From Saccoglossus kowalevskii (taxonomy: Eukaryota > Hemichordata > Enteropneusta > Harrimaniidae): a stretch of 44,733 bases of DNA. A program made the translations under genes and the position numbers. The notes beneath the pieces were generated by a model. The model did not search any database, was not told the DNA's origin, and was given only the letters and a program-made list of their open reading frames with translations. This document shows positions 1 through 13,300 of this stretch, one piece after another. The DNA lies in assembly GCF_000003605.2 (NCBI RefSeq), contig NW_003130358.1, positions 331,818 to 376,550 of the forward strand, in the 5' to 3' direction. Position 1 is the first letter of the stretch. Every line of letters starts with the position of its first letter.

Positions 1-1247
1 TCTCCATTAGAAGCACATCTCTAATAGAATTACATGTACTGTATTTACTCTATTAGAAGCACATCTTCAATAAAATTATCAGTACATGTACTGTATTTAC
101 TCTATTAGAAGCACATCTCCAATAGAATTACCAGTACATGTACTGTATTTACTCTATTAGAAGCACATCTTCAATAGAATTACCAGTACACGTACTGTAT
201 TTACTCTATTAGAAGCACATCTCCAATAGAATTACCAGTACTGTATTTACTCTATTAGAAGCACATCTCCAATAGAATTACCAGTACATGTACTGTATTT
301 TATTTACTCTATTAGAAGCACATCTCCAATAGAATTACATGTACTGTATTTACTCTATTAGAAGCACATCTCCAATAGAATTACCGGTACATGTACTGTA
401 TTTACTTTATAAGAACCACATCTCCAATAGAATTACATGTACTGTATTTACTCTATTAGAAGCACATCTCCATTAGAATTAATGTACTGTATTTACACTA
501 TTAGAAATATATCTTCAACAGAATTACATGTACTGTATTTACTCTATTAAAAGCACATCTCCATTAGAAGTACATAAACTGTATTTACGCTATTAGAAAC
601 ATATCTTCAATAGAATTACATGTACTGTATTTACTCTATTAGAAGCACATCTCCATTAGAATTACATGTACTGTATTTCCTCTATTAGAAGCACATCTTC
701 AATAGAATTACATGTACTGTATTTCCTCTATTAGAAGCACATCTCCAATAGAATTACATGTACTGTATTTACTCTATTAGAAGCACATGTCCAATAGAAT
801 TACATGTACTGTATTTACTCTATTAGAAGCACATCTCCAATAGAATTACATGTACTGTATTTACTCTATTAGAAGCACATCTCCATTAGAATTACATGTA
901 CTGTATTTCCTCTATTTGAAGCACATCTCCAATAGAATTACATGTACTGTATTTCCTCTATTAGAAGCACATCTCCATTAGAATTACATGTACTGTATTT
1001 CCTCTATTAGAAGCACATCTTCAATAGAAGTACATGTACTGAATTTACTCTATTAGAAACATATCTCCAATAGAATTACATGTACTGTATTTACTCTATT
1101 AGAAGGACATCTCCAAAAGTGCATGTACTGTATTTACTCCATTAGAAGCACATCTTCAATAAAATTAAATGTACTGTATTTACTCTATTAGAAGGACATC
1201 TCCAATAGAATTATATGTACTGTATTTGCTCTATTAGAAGCACATCT
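1..1247. repeat. 46-bp minisatellite array, about 26 copies, cut by the window edge
   Basis: A head-to-tail array fills the left edge. The unit reads ACTCTATTAGAAGCACATCT followed by a 26-base half containing ATAGAATTACATGTACTG. The spacing is 46 bp, for example between 781 and 827. Some units carry a 4-base CCAG insertion that creates the perfect 14-bp palindrome CAGTACATGTACTG. Units differ by point changes (CCAATAG/CCATTAG/TCAATAG, ACTC/CCTC). Because a TALPID3 exon at 1467-1660 lies to its right and the gene must continue to the left, the array is intronic. The left end is not seen. Confidence 0.97.
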
Positions 1248-1466
1248 TTTGTGACCAAAACTTTGATGTAGCATTTTGCAAGTTTTCAGGTTTTTTACTT
1301 TTTTACTAGATTTCTTTGTCAATTTTGAACAAAGTGAAATAATTTCCTTTTGCAGGTCAAATTCAATGTTGACAAATTATGAAGGTTTATAACATTTACT
1401 TTAAATTGACAGAGATAGAGTAAAACACAATAGTTTATAGGCATATACATAAATTGCTTAACATAC

Positions 1467-1660
1467 CATTCTATAGCTCTGTTTTCAAAGAGGTCTCTTC
1501 TGCCAATCTCTTCAGCCAAGACATCACTAGAGGGTACAGCTACCACTTGAGGGGCTGGCTGCTGAGGTGGGAATGGCGGCCCATGGTACACAGATGGGGA
1601 TTCATCGTATCCAGGTAACGATATTCCTGTGCCGTCTATCATGTCGTCTTTTTCTTCTAC
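1467..1660 (-). CDS. TALPID3: TALPID3 exon 10 of those visible
   Basis: The acceptor is CCTGCAG before GTAGAAG and the donor is GTATGT at 1466-1461. The exon opens in phase 0 and ends after two bases of a Trp codon. It encodes VEEKDDMIDG, then YHGPPFPPQQP and a segment with EEIGRRDLFENRAIEW. The vertebrate protein has a similar GPPFPP followed by an ERKETLEN-IQW segment. The next exon lies beyond the minisatellite and outside the window. Reading on past the donor gives an intronic tail that should not be annotated. Confidence 0.88.
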
Positions 1661-4251
1661 CTGCAGGGAGGATATCAGTTAAACGTTAATTTGGGCAATA
1701 ATAAAATAATGAAAATGTTAAGTAACATCATATACTATATGACTGCTCCTGAGAGACAAATTTCCCTTAATTGTGCCAGTTTTGGAGAAAGTTTGTCTTA
1801 ACGAAAAACCTTTAATTATCGTAATCATGAACATTTCTAGTGCAAAAAATATAACGATGTATTACAGAATTTTTGATTTAGATTTTAACATGAATTTTTT
1901 GGCAAATATGACAGTGAAGTGAAATTAAAAATGAGTATAAATTTAGTTTTGGTTGTGTACTGCATTTTGATATGGTACAATCAAGAACACTGTTTGCTGC
2001 ATTCATCTTGTTTGGCAAAATTACTGCAATTAAGGTAGAGACCACAACTGCTAAAAAAATTTATCACATTCTGCAAAACTTTAAAGTTCCATTTTCTACG
2101 AAAATAAACATTGAAAGCAGAGAATGTTTAACAAATGAAATATTTTGGGGCCAAAAATGTTGCTGAGAGACAATTCTGGCAGTGAATTGATCTTTTTTTC
2201 TCATTTTTATGTATTTTTTCAACAATTTCTAAATTTTAGACCAATTGGGCGTATTTTTTATTGGCTACAGGTATTGATCAACATTTTTGAAACAAATTAG
2301 ACAAAATTATGCAGGTTTGTTTCGTGAAAGGTGACAAATTTTGATTTAATCAACAAAAGTTCATATTTTCAATTTTGATCAATCTCTCATGATATATTTG
2401 CATACCTCCCACCCCAGTTTATGAAATGTTAAATAAAGAAAAAAATAGAGGAAAAATGAATGAAAAACACACATTTTGCCTTCATATAGCAACGCATCAG
2501 GCTGTGGTTGCTACGTAAACAGGAACTAAAAGTAGACTTCCGGTAATAATGTCATCAGTAGGTTGATAAACAAATAAAGTATGATGCTAGTAACAGCCAT
2601 CACCAACAATCACCAGCTCCTTGTTTATACCAGGCTTGAGAAGCATAAAAAGACCTTGTGTACCCCAAGAGCCTCAATTGTTGTGCAGGATATGTTTCAT
2701 ATCGCACATAAACAATTTGATGGTGCTAGTGTATTTAACATAACTGTGTTTGAAACACACCAACCAGTAAACTAGGTAAATTCACATGCATAGCCTACCT
2801 GGGATTGCTCATTTGCATAATTAGAAAAATTAACATCATCATAGTCTTTAATGAGGCATTCCTAGATCACACAGAGGAAAGCAGGCAGAATAGAAATAAA
2901 TAGAGTAGCAAGAGTAAGAATGTTAGTTGCGCTAGAGGACACAGAAATGTAGCATCATGATACAGTGGTGATGTTTATGAGAAAAACCATTGTTTTCTTG
3001 TGCAAACAGGATGAAATTTATTTATGTCAAATTTATGCATGGCAAGTAGCTGATTTGCATACCAGTCATGTTTTATTCTTTTGTAGCCAGGATCAAATGT
3101 CAGGTTTATCCATTTGAGCTTATGGCGAGATAAATATAAGCCCCCTTTTTTTTAAACAAGAAACCACCTCTAAGGTCACGTAAGCACTGAAGAGCATGGC
3201 GGGTAGACAACACGGTGTCATCAGGGTGTTGAATATGCAATGTTAATAAGCCTCTATTAGATGCTAGATGTTAAAAGACCTTATCAAATTCTAGAATGCA
3301 GAGGGAATGCATGCAATAATAGTCTCAATATTATCTATGGTATTGAGAAATTGTGTTCTATTTGTAATATATTTTAGATTAAAATGGTTCTGAAATTATT
3401 TTGATCAGAATGTTGCTATGGTGATGTGAAATAGAATGATGTTTTTTTTTTTTAAACAGTAACAATATCAAATCTGTATATATAAATCATTGCCATAAAT
3501 GTCTGATTCTTTGGGTTTAATTGTCAATTTACCTGTGCTTTTGGTGGTGAGACGCGGTCACTAGGTGCAGGTGTGGGCGGTGTAGAGTCTATGTCTACGC
3601 TAGGTAATACCTACATCAGAAAAATAGAAAAAAAAAGAACTTTAAAACAGCATGAAGTATATGAAGAGTGTTTAAGGGACGATGTCAAAAGATCAAAGTC
3701 GGATAAAAAACTGAATTCCTTTAATTGATAAATATTGATCATGGCGTCAGACTACATTCACCATTAAATACAAATTGATAATCGAACAGTAGTATGGAAT
3801 AGCAGTTGGTTGTGGGTGGGTGTAAAAGTCTTTACAAATTCACCTCACTTGACGCAATATATACACTCGAACCAAAACATTTTCTCGTCTTGAATGTTGT
3901 TTTTTTTCCTTTTCGGTTATTTCTGTCCATGATTGGATAGAGAAAAAAACAAACTACAAATACTCCAAGATTTTTTTTACTTCATTAAAAAATAAAATTA
4001 TTTTTGTAGGATGGAAACTTTTTGAGGTCAAAACCCCCACCCCCAAACTAAAGCAAATAAGTTTGTTATCCGACATCGATCTTTTGACGTCGTCCCTAAG
4101 TGTTTAGATAGAAATGTTCATCATCAACTTCTGTTTTCCTATAGACTCCAAAAAAATTTTCCTATATATAAACAATATATGTTTATGCACATGCCTCTGA
4201 TTTATTGTTATTTATATATTTATTTATTTATATATTTATATATTTATATAT

Positions 4252-4302
<51 letters not shown>

Positions 4303-7300
4303 TAATGTCATGCATTTATTTATTAATTTTATGAAGCCAGAATGAAGAATAACATGTACATAAATTATAACAACTGTGTGACTAATAAGAAGATATAAGC
4401 CGACACCCATCAATGAAAGATGAATGCTACTATGTTGCAGTTATCACCATAATTCAACACCCATCTATACTGTGTGCCAACAAAACAAGAGTGAAATAGA
4501 GTAGGAAATGTATCTGACACTTCTAATGTTCTAATACATACCTGGATGTCCAGCTGCGGTCGCCTTGGTTCTTCAGGTGCTTGCATCTCAACTATGGCAA
4601 CATTGCTGACATCATGATCCCGAGCGGGTCTGGTGGTACTGATCACAACTGGCTGTGACAACCCGCTACCACTCCTGGGTTGTCCAAGGGATATAGCCAT
4701 GGGTATCAACTGTCCAGGCATCGGAGGAACAGCTGTCCCTCTAGTTGGCAGGTGTTGGTATGGGTTGAAGTAGAACTCTGTTTTTTCTTTGATCAGTTTC
4801 GGTTTTTTGGGGGATGGAGTGGTTTGGGTTTTCGAAGATTTCATCTTCACCGCTATAAAATAAATTTAAAAAAAAATTTTCTCTAAATAAATAAAAAAAT
4901 AAATTGCAATTCATAATACATTTGTAAAATATTAATTTTTGAAAATGGATCCATGATTGTTACAAAATCTGTAAAATCATAGTAAAGCACAAACCTTGTA
5001 CTTCCTGTACAACTTTAGGTCTTGTGCCACCTGGTTTGACTGGCGTACTCTGGAATCGGAGATATGGTCCTGTTTTATCTGTTTTCCTCTTTGGGCCATA
5101 CAATGCCTTTCCGTACACCCTGGATAGATACTGCTCATCTTGCATGTGACTTGTAGATTTCTGGGGCTTCTTCACCTGTGATGAAATTAACAAAAAAATC
5201 GAGATACAAAATGAGAATATGCTAAACTACATACACATAAAGTACATCTAAATGGCCTGTAATATTTTAGGAAATGTAATTTGAATATTAATGAGTAAAC
5301 ATCGTGAAAGCAACTGACCAATGAGCATGTGTTTTAGGAGAGGGCAGATAATCTGTTATTCTCTACAAGTAGAAGCATGTTGATTGGTGCATGTGCAAGC
5401 TACTGAATATTAATGAGTAAACATCATAAAAGCAACTGACCAATGAGCATGTGTTTTAGGAGAGGGCAGATAATCTGTTATTCTCTACAAGTAGAAGCAT
5501 GTTGATTGGTGGATGTGCAAGCTACTGAATATTAATAAGTAAACATCATGAAAGCAACTGACCAATGAGCATGTGTTTTAGAAGAGGGCAGATAATCTGT
5601 TATTCTCTACAAGTAGAAGCACGTTGATTGGTGCATGTGTACTGAATACTATAGTGCAGGCATCTTTTATTTTAACTGCTTTATTTTTTGTTACATCATG
5701 TGCTACAAAGGAGGCCAGAACTTGTTGTAGATTTTGAGAAATTCTCATAGAAGGCATTGTAGTTTATGAAGATGGTATCCATGCATGTAAATGAGAGACA
5801 GTGAAATCCACATTTGTAGTTTATAAACACAACCACCTGGCACACTCACAGGAAGCTTTTGTGGTTTGTTCTCTTTACTGTCATCTTCCTCCTCTACTCT
5901 CTTTTTTCTCAACCCAGTGTTTATTTTGGCTTGAACTTTCTTCTTTCCAGGTTTTCCCTTTGTCTTGGCAGCTGAGGACTTGTCGGGTAGCTTGTCTTTT
6001 TGTGGTACAACCTGGATCTTATCATCCTTACCATACAGCATCTCATCCTGAAAGCAGAAAGTAAAAAGTAAAAAAAAAAAATTCATACTGCTGTCCACTA
6101 TTACATATGGTGCATCATATATACTTTAAATTTAACATTATGTAGCATATTTGGATAGTTTTGTATCAGCTAGGGTAACTAAAATAACGTACAAGATCAA
6201 ATGTTGACAATTATTTATTTAGCATTTTCATCTCCACAAGGGGAAAAAGAAATCATGTAAAAGAATCAAAATCATGTACTGTAAACACAGCCGACCTTAC
6301 AGAAGCAAAAATGATACATGCTTCTAGACAATAAGAAAAGCACAGATGTTCAAATACATACAAACATACGAAATAAGAAAACAAAACTGCAAGGTGAAAC
6401 GGGCATAAATTAGGGACTTTTAGTCATCTCATCATTATCGGCAACTGTAAAGGAGACTTTACCTGTATTTCATAATTCATCACATGTATCATTTTGTCTA
6501 CTTTTGCTCTGATGTAAGCTTTCTCCGCAGCATCTCTGCAGACAGAAAGGATAGACTGTTAGAAGTGACATCCATCTATTACATGCAAGCCACAACCAAA
6601 TTAGTTTACATCTTTACGCTTTAATATTAATGCTCTATGGGGTATTCATATAAAATATTTTAACCGTCACCAGTTTTTTTTTTTTTTGTGATTCATAAAA
6701 TCCAACCTCCCTTTGATGGTAGTAAAGGAGGATGAGATATTAAGTAACCGATAATGCATAGTGATATTATGACATGCATTAATCCACTAGATATTGTATG
6801 CTGTAAGGAAAAGAGGGGACGTTTGTTTAATTGTGTGTCAGAGTGGCAAGACATTGTAAATGGGAAGCGATAGTAAATGAGTGATTGTTTATTTTTATTA
6901 AGTTTTATATTTTATTTAATCATACAATGACAGTGTCACTGTCGCTGTTCATAAGCTGAGTTGATTTAAATAAAAAAATAAACAGAGATTGAGTGCTCGT
7001 TCTAAAATGCTTCTCCAGCATGCAGCCTGACAACCATTGTTAATACTGCACACAACAAATTTTGTAATTCGGTATCATCTTGCAAAAATAAGCAGAAAAA
7101 GGTAAAATGCTCAATTCCATGTGACTGCTGACTTATTAACGTGTAACCGGTGACGGGAATCACATGTGGTTAAGATTTGGACGGACATCACAACAAATTC
7201 GGCTTGTTTATTTCTTAAAGGCAATGTGTGAAATCTGCGATCAGAAGAGATAACCAGTGCTGCACTTTGGCAACATTATTAGTTTAAGACCGGAGGCTGC

Positions 7301-10300
7301 CAGAGTATGTGTCAATGGAAACTATACATATCTGTTAATAATCCCTGATTAGAAAGCTATTTTATCTGATTACTTTAATCTTATAGGTAGAGATCGAGTG
7401 AAATTAATCCATGCCGAGACCGAATAGAAACTAGATACCCAAGTTCCCAAGAGAGGCAATCATGGTCCCTCCCACTGTATCTACATGTACCTATTTCTGT
7501 TGTTGAATTGAACATCAGTGTATAATTACTGTACTTCATTCTCGTCATTTTCCAAATGGTTTCTTCTTCTACAGTTAAAATTGGGTGGGGTGGGGGTGCC
7601 AGAGTTGAGTGATGAGATGGAGTGGAAGATATGAAAGAATAAGGTGGCTGGGTTGAGTAGAGGGGTGGATGGACAGCGTTATATGGAAAGGTGGATTAAG
7701 AAATCAGGGTGGTGTCCAGATTAGAGTGCAGTGTTCTGGAGAAGAGACAATATTAGAATATTGTGATGCGCTGGGTGGGGGGGTGCAGTGTTCTGGAAAA
7801 GAGACAATATTGTGATGCGCTGGTGGGGTGGGGTGGGGTGGGGTGGGGGTGGTGAAGTGTTCTGGAGAAGAGACAATATTAGAATATTGTGATGCGCTGG
7901 GTGGGGGGTGCAGTGTTCTGGAAAAGAGACAATATTAGAATATTATGATGCGCTGGGTGGGGGTGCAGTGTTCTGGAGAAGAGACAATATTAGAATATTG
8001 TGATGCGCTGGGTGGGGGGTGCAGTGTTCTGGAGAAGAGACAATATTAGAATATTGTGATGCGCTGGGTGGGGGGTGCAGTGTTCTGGAGAAGAGACAAT
8101 ATTAGAATATTGTGATGCGCTGGGTGGGGGGTGCAGTGTTATGGAGAAGAGACAATATTAGAATATTGTGATGCGCTGGGTGGGGGTGCAGTGTTCTGGA
8201 GAAGAGACAATATTAGAATATTGTGATGCGCTGGGTGGGGGGTGCAGTGTTCTGGAGAAGAGACAATATTAGAATATTGTGATGCGCTGGGTGGGGGGTG
8301 CAGTGTTCTGGAGAAGAGACAATATTAGAATATTGTGATGCGCTGGGTGGGGGGTGCAGTGTTCTGGAGAAGAGACAATATTAGAATATTGTGATGCGCT
8401 GGGTGGGGGGTGCAGTGTTCTGGAGAAGAGACAATATTAGAATATTGTGATGCGCTGGGTGGGGGGTGCAGTGTTCTGGAGAAGAGACAATATTAGAATA
8501 TTGTGATGCGCTGGGTGGGGGGTGCAGTGTTCTGGAGAAGAGACAATATTAGAATATTGTGATGCGCTGGGTGGGGGGTGGGGGGTGCAGTGTTCTGGAG
8601 ATGAGACTATTAGGATGTTGTGATGCGTGCGAGGGGAATGAGGGATAGATAGAGGGGTTGTGAGTGGGTGTTGGTTGTTTTGAAGGGATGAGGTGGACAG
8701 TGGGGTTGGGAATATTGTGTGGAGAAATGGGTGTTGTGAAGTCTTGAGTTGAAGAAATGATTTAATACTTTGACATTGTGAGAAGAAAAGAAAAACGACA
8801 ATTTTACACATAGATATACCTTGGGAGTGTAAGAGTTGGTGAGCTTGCAGCGAGATCTGCATCACAACCGTCATACATTATTAGCATTTCATATTCCATC
8901 CAAAATGAAATAAAAACCAGTACAAGCTCTTCCACCCTGGGGACACGATCGACTATGAGAGGTTAAGGGGGATGATAGAATGTTGGATTGATGGGTTAAG
9001 TGGCTTTAACCTCTGCTCACCTCCTGTCAAGGTATATCAATTACATGCATGGATGCCATCTATACTCCCACATTTTATTTACCTGGAGGAAAATTGAAAA
9101 GAATGCCATGGCAACAGAGGATGAAGCTTTAGCTTTAGCTTTATTGCAGTGCCTTTATTTTATCAGTTTCAGTTTTAAGACATGACGCCAAATGTGGAAC
9201 ACGATATTCAGAAACTGGTGGGTTGATCGTCTGTGTTGAAGATTCAAACCTTGGGGGTACGTATAAGCATCCCTCACTGGTGAAAACATGTAGAAGATTT
9301 AGTGAGCATTTGTAGATGAAGAGCAGTTTGTAGACACAGATGGGGGTTCCAAAGAGCACCCTCTAGTGATTTTCAGCTTTATAGTTCCCGAATATTAATT
9401 TCCCTTTGCATGTTCCATTTGAGATCACTAAACCAAACTTATCAGAAATTATAACAGCTAAATAGATAACAATGAGAAATACAAACTTCATATAACCTTT
9501 AAGACTTACAGCATGTCACTCTGCGCTAATAGTATAGGGGTTATATAATCATGGAAACTAATAAACAAAGATATACTACCCCAACATAACAGGTGCACTA
9601 ATATCAGCTCTCGGATCAAACTATTTCCAGTCTGAGAGGGTGCCAGTAAATCCAGAAGTATAATACAGCTATCTTTGATGTGATTAAAAAAAAATTTCAT
9701 TTGATAAACAGAGAAAAATAAAACTGAGCCAGCACCTTGAATATTTTCAAAACCACTACAAAATAATTCCATATTTAAATGGTGGCCACCATTTGTTGGG
9801 CTCAATAAAAAACAAATATTACTGTCAATGTGGATCAGTTTGAAGAAATTGAATAAAAATACTAAATCTTTGACTAATATTCACTAATTTATATTCTCAA
9901 AACTCTTGTTACTATATTTCAGCAACGACATGGCATCAACGCCCACAATGAATCATGCTTTTAAATTGTTTTTTTGAACTGATTGAGTTTTCTTCTAGCT
10001 TCCACATGTGGTTGTCAACAACAAAAATGATGACTTTTCCCACTCGTACATATACATGTATAACCCTCCTCAACAAGGTGAAAACACAAAACACAGTCTC
10101 CAGTTGAAACCAGTTGAGTAGAGAAACCTCGCTGACCTTATATAATTGTTCTATCATTAAAAAGTAGGCAAAATAATGCAAGAGGTCGAGTATGTCGGTT
10201 TTATGAAAAGGTTAAGGATTACTTCAATGTGTGGCTTTAAATCCATCCTGCTTAGTTTCCATGGCTTAACTTGTTGCTGAGTTTCCACTATGCCATCTGT

Positions 10301-13300
10301 TCTGTCTGTTTTGCTTATTAAAGTGTGATAATAAAAGTTTTGATGCAATGGCTGGAAATGTCACAAACTTCTTCAATCATTGTAGCCCAGTAACCGAATC
10401 TACTGCTTATCTCACAGCAGCAGCCAGGAGGGAAAGGTTGTTGCCTAGCATTAAGGGAAGGATTACAATGACTTATCGCATCATTTTGCATCTATGCGAG
10501 TTGTCACGTTTCACATTAACAATCAAACACAAAGAGAGGCCAGATCCAGGGATCATCTGCAATTGCAGAGACGGAAAATAAAGCGTTTTTTGAAACACTG
10601 GTGGAGCTTCCAATTTAAAAAACAGAGGATAACTGACGGAATAGATCAATCAAATCTTAGAAATGGTCACCTGTCATGAATACAAAAACAGTTAACACAT
10701 TTGTACTAAATTCAGATTGTTTTTTGACTGAGAACATGATTTTCAAGAATAGGTGATTGGCAAAAACAAAATCACAGGGAAGCCAGTGCAGTGTACGTGC
10801 ACTGAGACATCAATGCAGTAAATGGCCGCTAAGACACGTCATTTTGAAGCGGGGAATGAAACAAACGATGCAGTAAATGGCCGCTAAGACACGCCATTTT
10901 GAAGCGGGGAATGAAACAAACGATGCAGTAAATGGCCGCTAAGACACGCCATTTTAAAGCGGGGAATGAAACAAACGATGCATGTATAAAGTACACAGCT
11001 AAGTAGGATTTAAATTGAGAATAGACACAGCTGTAACTACTACCGCAAACATGTAGAAATTTTAAATACATATTTCGCTGAGTGAAATGTTATATCACAT
11101 AAATGACAAAAAGAAAATTAAAAACTTGTTTCCTTGGAAACAATAACTTTGATTTCCCCATAGTGTTAAATCCTACTTTGGCTTTAGGTTCATAATTAAA
11201 AATCGAGTTTGACCAATCACAAAGTTCCAGAAAATTCCTGTCCTAAATTCCTGCTATTTGAGATACTAATGAAACGGCTGAAAATTAGCTAATTATTATG
11301 CAAATTTGGTAATTAATATGAAGGATTTCAACCAAAAACTAATCCGATCTGTACATTATATCAAAGCATCTATAAAATCCTATGAGCTGCTAGCTAGACA
11401 CTGGAGAATGCTAACTAATCCACAAACAGACGTTAAGATCTGTTATGGACAAACAAAAACAGCTCTATTCTTCATAAAGGATTATTACACACCTGCAGGT
11501 GGGGATATGGGAATCATTTAATTTAGTTGATATCAGTTATGATACGATACTCCTGTAATCCGAACAACCAGATCAAGTAAACATATTAGTACATAATTAG
11601 ATTACATCAGACACTATTCCAACAGAATATAATTTCATTTCATTCATTTGTTGACAATAGAAATACATAGGAGGGAGGGGTGGGGTATATAATATGCAAA
11701 TGAGATACATAGAAAAAAAAAGTAATCAGGGTTGGGTTGTAAAGACTAAACAAGCAGCCTCTCGGCTGAGATAGCTCCGCTGTTAGCAATGCACATTTCA
11801 ATTAAAGAACAGAAGATATCATTAGAAAATTAACAATATGCATAGTATCAATGCAATGGGACTTGCTGTTTTCAACAAGAATTCAAAAATATCATTTTTC
11901 ACCATAAATGATTGTGGTTTTTAACAAGAAGAAAATATCACTTTTTACCAAAAATGACAAAAATATTCATCAAAATTAGAGAATTGAAGATATCATCATG
12001 AAATAAACAAATTTGAGTGTGGTCCACATGTAGTACTTATATTATGTAATATCAAAGCAATTGGACTTGTGGTTTTTAATAAGAAGTCGAAAATATCACT
12101 TTTTACCAAAAATGACAAAAATATTCACCAAAATTAGAGAATTAAAGATATCATTACAAAATGAACAAATCTGAGAGAGGTCCACATGTAGTACCTATAT
12201 ATGTAATATCAAAGCAATTGGACTTGCAGTTTTTAACAAGAAGTTGAAAATATCACTTTTTACCAAAAATGACAAAAATATTCACCAAAATTAGAAAATT
12301 AAAGATATCATTATGAAATGAACAAATTTGAGAGTGGTCCACATGTAATAATTATACATGTAATATCAAAGCAATTGGACATGTCGTTTTTAACAAGAAG
12401 TCAAAAATATCACTTTTTACCAAAAATGACAAAAATATTCACCAAAATTAGAGAATTAAAGATATCATTATGAAATGAACAAATTTGAGAGTGGTCCACA
12501 TGTAATACCTATATATGTAATATCAAAGCAATTGGACTTGTCGTTTTTAACAAGAAGTAAAAAATATCACTTTTTACCAAAAATGACAAAAATATTCACC
12601 AAAATTAGAGAATTGAAGATATGATCATGAAATGAACAAATCTGAGAAAGGTCTACCCAAGGTACATATACACCAAGTATCAAAGCATTCAGGCTTGTAG
12701 TTTTCAAGAAGAAGTCGAAAAAGTAAAACATTGACACGGACGCGGACGCCGGACGCCGGCGGACAATCACTCATATGATAAGCTCCGCTCGACAAAGTCA
12801 ACAGCGGAGCTAAAAATTGCAATCTGTGGTACCAATGCGATAGACAGCCAGTAACCTACACATCTATACTTCTCTCCCTGAAATTAAAACTATAAATATA
12901 CTATATTATTCATAAACATCTCTAGCACATCTGTCTCTCAAATAGAGGCTGAAACAGATATCTGCCTTGAGGGCATGAGAGTGGCACAAGTGATAGGGCA
13001 TTAGTGAAGTCAATGTACACAAGGAGGAGAAGGTTGTGTAGGTGTGAATATGGCAGGGGAGGTCAAGAAATAGACATTTATCCTTACCTATCGTACATCA
13101 TCCTGTCAATCAAAGAATAAAGTTCCTCGTTTGTGGCAGCGTGCGCCACAACGTCCAGGTTTGTATCCAGATAACCTTTACTAGCCTGCACCTTCAGTAG
13201 CGTTTTCTGCGCCTCGGCACAACCGTCAATAATGGGGGCATTCATGAGTGCAGGGGAAGAGGGCAGTTTAGCAGGTGCATGGTATGTGATGGGTGACGAG

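Larger units (their letters stand above)
3611..4541 (-). other. TALPID3: TALPID3 intron, 931 bp, carrying a MITE and a microsatellite
   Basis: This intron contains the 424-bp inverted-repeat element at 3675-4098 and the TTTA-type microsatellite at about 4201-4303. Nothing else was recognised. Confidence 0.8.
6536..13087 (-). other. TALPID3: TALPID3 intron, 6552 bp, loaded with repeats
   Basis: The largest visible intron. It holds the G-rich 56-bp array (7725-8628), a three-copy 55-bp repeat (10815-10979) and the Helentron/pearl-like element (11772-12812). The rest is AT-rich. G-rich flanks of the 56-bp array extend from about 7580 to 8760. No host gene was recognised inside. Confidence 0.75.

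Noticed and set aside
1319-1466. Continuation of the TALPID3 frame past the GTATGT donor
   Set aside because: The sequence becomes AT-rich intronic DNA (MYMPINYCVLLYLC) with no match to the family; the Trp codon is completed by the next exon outside the window.
8437-8874. 145-codon minus-strand frame rich in Pro, His and Thr
   Set aside because: It is mostly the translation of the 56-bp minisatellite; repeats of HCTPHP-type peptide arise from the DNA repeat and there is no domain or start context.
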